The notes under the pieces were generated by a model. That model did no database searches. It was not told the origin of the DNA and worked only from the letters and a program-made list of their open reading frames with translations. 64,000 nucleotides of DNA, from assembly GCA_013396525.1 (NCBI GenBank), contig VWYX01001352.1, forward strand, positions 1 to 64,000, read 5' to 3'. A program made the position numbers and the translations under genes. The stretch's first letter is position 1; each line of letters begins with the position of its first letter. This DNA comes from Chaetorhynchus papuensis. Its lineage: Eukaryota; Chordata; Aves; Passeriformes; Rhipiduridae. Below, in pieces: positions 61,101 through 64,000 of this stretch.

Positions 61101-61548
61101 TTTGGGGGAAAAGAATGTGACTGCAGCTCACAGTGAGCTCTGACAGATAAAAGTAATTTTTGCATGAGCATAGGTGAAGGCAGGTAGTAACTGAAGGAAG
61201 TAAATGGACTTTATTGTGCTGGCCTCAATTGTCAGCAAGTGTAGTGTATGTTCCAGAGCCCTGTTTTGTGTGATGTGTAGAAAGTGGTGACTGACATAAC
61301 CATGAAATACTGCAAAGAGATTTATTAACTTCCCTTTTGTGAGCTGTGGAAACCAGTGCTGTAATAGCGTGTGCTGCTTAGCAAAATGAAGGCAGGACTG
61401 TGAGTGTGCACTGAGAGAGGAGTCGGAGCTTGGTTGTGCTGTCAGATGAGTTAGTTTTTATAATTAGTCAGCAGGTTTCTGAAGAGAAACATTTGAGCAT
61501 TTTAGCATGGAGTTTTATATAAGTATTTTTATGATTTTTGTTTTTCAG
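55196..61548 (+). other. RABGAP1: RABGAP1 first intron
   Basis: GC-rich for the first 0.5 kb, then A/T-rich. No coding exon, RNA gene or CR1 copy was recognised on either strand. Confidence 0.55.
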
Positions 61549-61750
61549 GCGTTTATAACATATTTAATCTCATTCATGAATCGAACTTCCTTTTTAAGTC
61601 ATGGATGACAAGGCTTCTGTTGGAAAAATCAGTGTCTCTTCAGACTCGGTATCCACTCTTAACAGTGAAGATTTTGTCTTGGTTTCCAGGCAAGGGGATG
61701 AAACACCATCTACAAATAATGGTAGTGATGATGAAAAAACAGGACTGAAG
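61549..61750 (+). CDS. RABGAP1: RABGAP1 first coding exon (Rab GTPase-activating protein 1, N-terminus)
   Basis: RABGAP1 (GAPCenA) is a TBC-domain GTPase-activating protein for Rab proteins, linked to centrosome and endosome traffic. The exon is bounded by TTTTTCAG at 61541-61548 and AAG|GTAAGA after 61750. Translation starts at 61601 in a strong context (GTCATGG) and gives 50 in-frame codons, beginning MDDKASVGKISVSSDSVS and ending EKTGLK, which matches the vertebrate N-terminus as I know it. This segment is Ser/Asp-rich and lies before the PTB domain; the PTB, TBC and coiled-coil parts are outside the window. The 52-nt leader within the exon holds a short overlapping upstream ORF. Confidence 0.95.
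61576..61608 (+). promoter_or_regulatory. Upstream ORF overlapping the RABGAP1 start
   Basis: ATG at 61576 opens a 10-codon frame that closes with TGA at 61606-61608, five bases past the RABGAP1 ATG and in another frame. Its start context is weak (T at -3), while the main ATG is strong, so leaky scanning is expected. Confidence 0.6.
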
Positions 61751-64000
61751 GTAAGAACCGATAACCTGAGTTTGTTCCCTGTTCTTCTATATCAAACTAA
61801 CCATAGAGAGCTTAAAGAGGGACTTCTTTATTGTGGAAAACTTGACAGAAGGGAGAACTTATTCAAGAACCAGTTTTGTCAGTAATTTCTTCATTGCTGA
61901 TGTCAGAGGTGGTAATTAGGTTTTGAGTAAGAGCTCTCTCCATCACTAGCTGTGGGTTTTTTCCCCACTTTGGAGAATCCTTCCTGAAGTGCTTAGGATG
62001 AAACAGACTGATTCTCAAGGAAGTGCAACTGTGATTTTATCACAGCTTTCAGGTGGAAAGCAATATTAGCATACATGGATTTGACCTTATCTGTTAATTC
62101 AAAGATACATTGAAGTTTTCCCCAATGTGAAATGTTCTCTTTAAGAAACGTAGAAGTGTAGTTACAACTAACACCTTGGCATGAATCAGAGAACATGAGT
62201 GCTGTGTGAAAGGCTTGTGAGAATTGGAAGGGCACCGACATCTTCTCACTTGTAAAAGTGCTGTTCTGAAAAGAGACCCTTGTCACCCTCTACTTTGGTT
62301 TTTTTTTTTCCTACTTAAAGCAACTTTCATCCCAATTTGTATTTCAGCAGCTTTTAAGAAAAGTGGCACAAGTAAGGTAATCACTCCAAATTCCATCACT
62401 TTAATGTGTTGAAAACTGGATCTTTCCTAGAGTGAGACAAGTTAGTGTGTTCTTTGTGAGAGACGGGAGGAGATATTCCACCATCAGAAGCTGCATCTAT
62501 GTCTTTAAAGATGATAAGAAATCCTGTGTTCTGCCTGTTGGAGTGGGTGCTCCTCTTTTCTTTTGCAGTAGTTGTAACAGAGACATTATTGAACATTTCT
62601 TGATGCTTTTGCTCATCTTGCTTTTACCTCCCAGCTGCTTTGTTTGTTTTTCTTGTGTTCCTTTGAGTCCTGGGCGAGACATGCCATTATAGTGGCTCTT
62701 TGCTTTTATACAAGACTTCATATTAATTCTGTTAGTTCAGAGTCTCAAGACTGATCTTCTGCTTAACCTGGCAAAAAAAGTTCACTTGTGTTTTATGGTT
62801 GTTGCAGAAGATGTCACTTCACATCATAGAACAGTCTAAAAAATGTGAACATTTCTTAAGCACTGAGCCTGGTGATCTGTGAAACCTGCTGAAAGGCTGT
62901 AGCCTCACACTTGTCTTTCTCGATGCTGCAATTACCAGCAGCATCAAGATCAGTATCAGCATCAATACCTAGGAATTCAGAGTAGTCTCATAGTGGTGCT
63001 TACCTTGAGAATGCTTCTGTGGCAGCGTCTGTAATCAGCTCCTGAAGCAGTGTTGGAGATCCCAGGAGGCAGACACGGTCAACCAGATTCTCCATTCCAT
63101 CCTGTTATCCCCAACAGAAATTTGGAATCATGAAATGCTGTAATCTGCAACACTTCTTGCCCCACATGGGAGCTGTTTGTATCACTGTTTGCTTCCAATG
63201 TGGTTTATAAAATGCTGGCTACAGGTGTGCTGTTTCTCTTGATGAGGAAGGAAGAACACGAGCTCTGCTGCTTCCTGATCATCAGTTGTAAAATAAAGTT
63301 ATTCTGTTCCCTGATTTGGCACTGGATGCCACAGAGCTTTGCAGGTCTTAAAGATAAGCTTCTTTATGAATTTGGTGCCAGGACTGAGCACAAGCCTTGA
63401 ACAGAGTGATTCACCTTGAGCCTTTCAGTATTCCAGCACGGAGAGCATGTGCTGTTGGTTACTGGCTGCAATGTGAGTGATTAATGGGAGTTTTATACCT
63501 TAAACAAGCACTCAGTGTGCAGTCTAAATTCTCCCATAGAGGGACCTTCCTGTTAACCTCCTTCCTTCTGGTTAAGGAAAACCTGTAGCAGAGGAAACGG
63601 GAAGACTTTTTACCTGTTCTTAGGGACAAAAATGTGGATATTTCGGTATTGTTCTACAAGAAAAGAGACATTCTGCCATGGCCTATGGCTTTGTTCTTGG
63701 TATTTTTTTCCTCAGCTTGCAAATAGCCATTCAGTTGCCAGTGAAGTGGAGTAGTGGAGGTTGTCAGAGGTGTGTTAAAAATGTTGTCACTGTGATATCT
63801 GAAAGTATTTCTGTAGTGCATGAAAAATTAATGTTAACAGTACAGCATGAGAACTGAGGTTATGTATTTCATAGGAGCAAATGAGATTTTTTTTTTTTTC
63901 AGGCAGAAGCAATTGCTTTGGTACTTAAAACTAAGTTAATTTGTATGTGTCAAACCCCTTTTTCTTTGACGTGCCCTATAAGAAAAGCAAAAGATGAGTT
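61751..64000 (+). other. RABGAP1: RABGAP1 second intron (runs off the window)
   Basis: No second coding exon was recognised before the end of the window. The open frame continuing past the donor at 61751 is intronic read-through. Nothing else identifiable is present. Confidence 0.55.

Noticed and set aside
61751..61885. Continuation of the RABGAP1 frame to a stop at 61885
   Set aside because: A strong donor GTAAGA follows codon 50 and the protein diverges from RABGAP1 exactly there; it is intron read-through.

Overview
This is vertebrate, almost certainly avian, chromosomal DNA. The genes have many exons with GT-AG introns, GC-rich promoter islands sit at gene starts (two are interrupted by N gaps, a common defect of bird assemblies), and there are two CR1 LINE remnants of the bird/reptile type. 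The gene order PTGS1 - PDCL - RC3H2 - ZBTB6 - ZBTB26 - RABGAP1 matches human 9q33.2-q33.3; from general knowledge the chicken counterpart is chromosome 17. The species cannot be read from the sequence.

Layout. 1-3706: GC-rich DNA upstream of the first recognisable PTGS1 exon; the signal-peptide exon(s) could not be placed. 3707-8550 (+): nine exons of PTGS1 (cyclooxygenase-1), from the EGF-like domain to the C-terminal STEL signal. 8551-9840: its probable 3' UTR. 9870-13560: intergenic DNA with a CR1 fragment and a short AGC repeat; no olfactory receptor gene is seen, although mammals carry them here. 13643-16052 (-): PDCL in three coding exons, with a CpG-island promoter at about 16480-17145. 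17150-35956 (-): RC3H2 (roquin-2) with 20 coding exons that sum to exactly 1191 codons plus stop, a roughly 5 kb 3' UTR, and a C/D-box snoRNA (SNORD90) in an intron. Its promoter island (about 42470-43720) contains a 445-N gap. 45784-47067 (-) ZBTB6 and 51474-52790 (-) ZBTB26 are neighbouring BTB/C2H2 paralogues, each with one coding exon. 54590-55720: a GC-rich region with a 295-N gap, probably the divergent ZBTB26/RABGAP1 promoter. 61549-61750 (+): the first coding exon of RABGAP1; the gene continues beyond the window.

The genes are unrelated in pathway (prostanoid synthesis, G-beta-gamma assembly, mRNA decay, transcription repression, Rab GTPase control) and form a conserved syntenic block rather than a functional cluster. 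The observations most worth checking are a COX-2-like valine at the coxib-selectivity position of this COX-1, a perfect constitutive-decay-element hairpin (the RNA motif bound by roquin) in the 3' UTR of roquin-2 itself, the SNORD90 gene with all boxes intact, and an upstream ORF that overlaps the RABGAP1 start codon.
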